NCBI RefSeq assembly: GCF_042677865.1
Contig: NZ_JBHUDD010000050.1
Location: 49,009 to 113,008, forward strand
Length of the DNA stretch: 64,000 nucleotides
DNA from: Lutimaribacter salitolerans
GTDB taxonomy: Bacteria > Pseudomonadota > Alphaproteobacteria > Rhodobacterales > Rhodobacteraceae
Direction of reading: 5' to 3'
Shown: positions 62,656 through 64,000 of the stretch, piece by piece
Layout of the letters: each line of letters starts with the position of its first letter
Position numbering within the stretch: position 1 is the stretch's first letter
Made by a program: the position numbers and the translations under genes
Notes under the pieces: model-generated
Told to the model about the DNA's origin: nothing
The model's input: the letters and a program-made list of their open reading frames with translations, nothing else
Database searches by the model: none

Positions 62656-63925
62656 TCACGAACTGCTGGCTTTGCCGCATATCTTCGAATTCTGGGCGCT
62701 GGAGCACCAGTTGCCGCCCGAGGGCGACTGGCGGTCCTGGGTCATCATGGGGGGGCGTGGCGCGGGGAAAACCCGCGCCGGGGCCGAATGGGTGCGATCC
62801 CTGGTCGAGGGGCCGATGCCGCTGGACCCGGGGCGATGCGCGCGGGTGGCGATCGTGGGCGAAACGCTGGATCAGGCGCGCGAGGTCATGGTGTTCGGCG
62901 ACAGCGGCATCCTGGCCTGTTCGCCACCCGACCGGCGGCCCACATGGCATGGCGGACGGCGGATGCTGATCTGGCCCAACGGGGCGACGGCACAGATATT
63001 CTCGGCGCATGAGCCCGAGGCGTTGCGCGGGCCGCAGTTTGATGCGGCCTGGGTGGATGAACTGGCCAAGTGGAAGCGCGGGCAGGAGGCGTGGGACATG
63101 CTGCAATTCGCGCTGCGGCTGGGGGAGAAGCCGCAGGTGTGCGTGACGACGACTCCGCGCAACGTTGGGGTTCTGAAGGACCTGCTGGAGCGGGACAGCA
63201 CGGTGCAGACCCATGCGCCGACCGAGGCCAATGCTGCCAACCTGGCGCCCAGTTTCATGGAGGAGATGCGCGCGCGCTATGCCGACACGCGGCTGGGGCG
63301 GCAGGAGCTGGAGGGCGTGCTGATGGAGGATGCCGAGGGCGCGTTGTGGTCCCGCGACATGATCGAGGGCGCGCGGATTGCCGAGATGCCGGACCTGGAC
63401 CGGATCGTGGTGGCGGTGGACCCGCCGGTGACGGGCCACGCGAAATCCGACGAATGCGGGATCGTGGTGGTGGGCGTGCGCCAATGCGGCGGGCCGCAGC
63501 ATTGGCAGGCCTGCGTGCTGGAGGATGCCAGCATCAGCGCCGCGCGGCCCGACGTCTGGGCGCGCGCAGTGATCGCGGCGCGCGACAGGTGGGCGGCGGA
63601 TTCGGTCGTGGCCGAGGTCAACCAGGGGGGCGACATGGTCGAGGCCGTGTTGCGTCAGGTCGATGCCATCGTGCCGCTGCGCAAGGTGCGCGCCAGCATC
63701 AACAAGCAGGCGCGGGCTGAGCCTGTGGCGGCTCTGTATGCGCAGGGGCGGGTCAGTCATCTGCGTGGATTTGGCCTGCTGGAGGATCAGATGTGCGCGA
63801 TGACAACGGCGGGATTCGAGGGCACGGGCAGTCCTGACCGCTTGGATGCGCTGGTCTGGGCGCTGAGCGATCTGGTGATCGAACCGGCGGGCAAATGGCG
63901 CAACCCGACGGTGCGCGCGCTCTAG
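62513..63925 (+). CDS. GTA large terminase (g2)
   Basis: A 470-residue DNA-packaging ATPase-nuclease. Walker A GGRGAGKT spans residues 80-87, Walker B AAWVDE 178-183, the coupling segment is VTTTPRN, and the nuclease domain starts near VVAVDPPVTG. It drives headful packaging of random chromosomal DNA in GTA particles. GTG 62513 with GGAG upstream was chosen; the frame needs it because the overlapping ATG at 62511 reads straight into a stop. It follows g1 as in all Rhodobacterales GTA clusters. Confidence 0.92.
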   Translation: MKSAARNSKESSTSTPSTLIAPALRSGAAWLACEPEDVQQEFLNDLSDHELLALPHIFEFWALEHQLPPEGDWRSWVIMGGRGAGKTRAGAEWVRSLVEGPMPLDPGRCARVAIVGETLDQAREVMVFGDSGILACSPPDRRPTWHGGRRMLIWPNGATAQIFSAHEPEALRGPQFDAAWVDELAKWKRGQEAWDMLQFALRLGEKPQVCVTTTPRNVGVLKDLLERDSTVQTHAPTEANAANLAPSFMEEMRARYADTRLGRQELEGVLMEDAEGALWSRDMIEGARIAEMPDLDRIVVAVDPPVTGHAKSDECGIVVVGVRQCGGPQHWQACVLEDASISAARPDVWARAVIAARDRWAADSVVAEVNQGGDMVEAVLRQVDAIVPLRKVRASINKQARAEPVAALYAQGRVSHLRGFGLLEDQMCAMTTAGFEGTGSPDRLDALVWALSDLVIEPAGKWRNPTVRAL

Positions 63926-64000
63926 TCACCCGGAACCAAATTTGCCATCATTGATGTGAGGCGAACTTTGGGGGGTATGGCATGCGGGGTCGGGTATCTA
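63926..64000 (+). other. right edge after GTA g2
   Basis: Only 75 bases remain. A short frame could start at ATG 63979 (GGGGGGT upstream), but eight codons are too few to judge. In related clusters the portal gene (g3) follows. Confidence 0.3.

Noticed and set aside
62305..63925. Prophage remnant
   Set aside because: The g1-g2 pair, its sequence features and location after fabF-mltG without integrase or lysogeny genes fit a GTA cluster better than a prophage.

Overview
The window is chromosomal DNA from an alphaproteobacterium, almost certainly a Rhodobacteraceae (Roseobacter-group) species. The evidence is the high G+C content, the ccm-SDR-acnA neighbourhood, glnB-glnA, a fabD-fabG-acpP-fabF-mltG block, an N-demethylase of the HODM type, OpgH/OpgG without other flanking glucan genes, and the first two genes of a Rhodobacter-type gene transfer agent (GTA) at the right edge. 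No rRNA, CRISPR array, transposase or prophage integrase was seen. One tRNA (Leu, anticodon UAG) is present.

Layout. 1-1004: end of a cytochrome c maturation operon (ccmC partial, ccmD, ccmG). 1107-4636: an SDR and aconitase on the minus strand. 4840-11670: DUF1223 protein, lipid A-type acyltransferase, EamA transporter, an isolated FliG, a small secreted protein, PurB, and a hydrolase-OsmC fusion. 11889-18829: small proteins, a phosphodiesterase behind a PhoB-type box, HODM, a lytic transglycosylase, and two related membrane-anchored unknown proteins on either side of a PAS-LuxR regulator. 18981-23201: glnB-glnA, split NnrE/NnrD, a Hint-domain protein. 23395-26313: tRNA-Leu and an accessory stretch of less recognisable genes.

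26569-40434 is the most unusual part. An AttEFGH-like ABC transporter/lipocalin module is followed by a PNPOx-like protein, a GT4 glycosyltransferase and an IMPase-like phosphatase. Next come a FkbM methyltransferase and then a tight plus-strand run: MDR dehydrogenase, divergent QueD/PTPS paralog, SAM methyltransferase and RibD-C reductase. This run converges on a minus-strand trio: CDP-alcohol phosphotransferase, LTA-synthase-like sulfatase-fold protein and LPG-synthase-TM flippase-like protein. I read this as a candidate undescribed pathway making a pterin-like, possibly glycosylated or membrane-linked, product. That reading is inference.

40521-54629: cytochrome b561, periplasmic glucan genes opgH-opgG, an MFS transporter, a PLP basic-amino-acid decarboxylase, an aldehyde dehydrogenase, an SDR, trigger factor, the ribosomal operon rpsF-rpsR-rplI, and a two-TM unknown protein. 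54749-61984: YceI, a cytochrome b561-YceI fusion, the fatty acid synthesis genes and mltG. 61985-64000: the GTA leader and genes g1 and g2. The leader has a good sigma70-type promoter followed almost at once by a near-perfect intrinsic terminator, and short leader ORFs whose stop overlaps the g1 start. This is a plausible attenuator-type switch in front of the GTA cluster.
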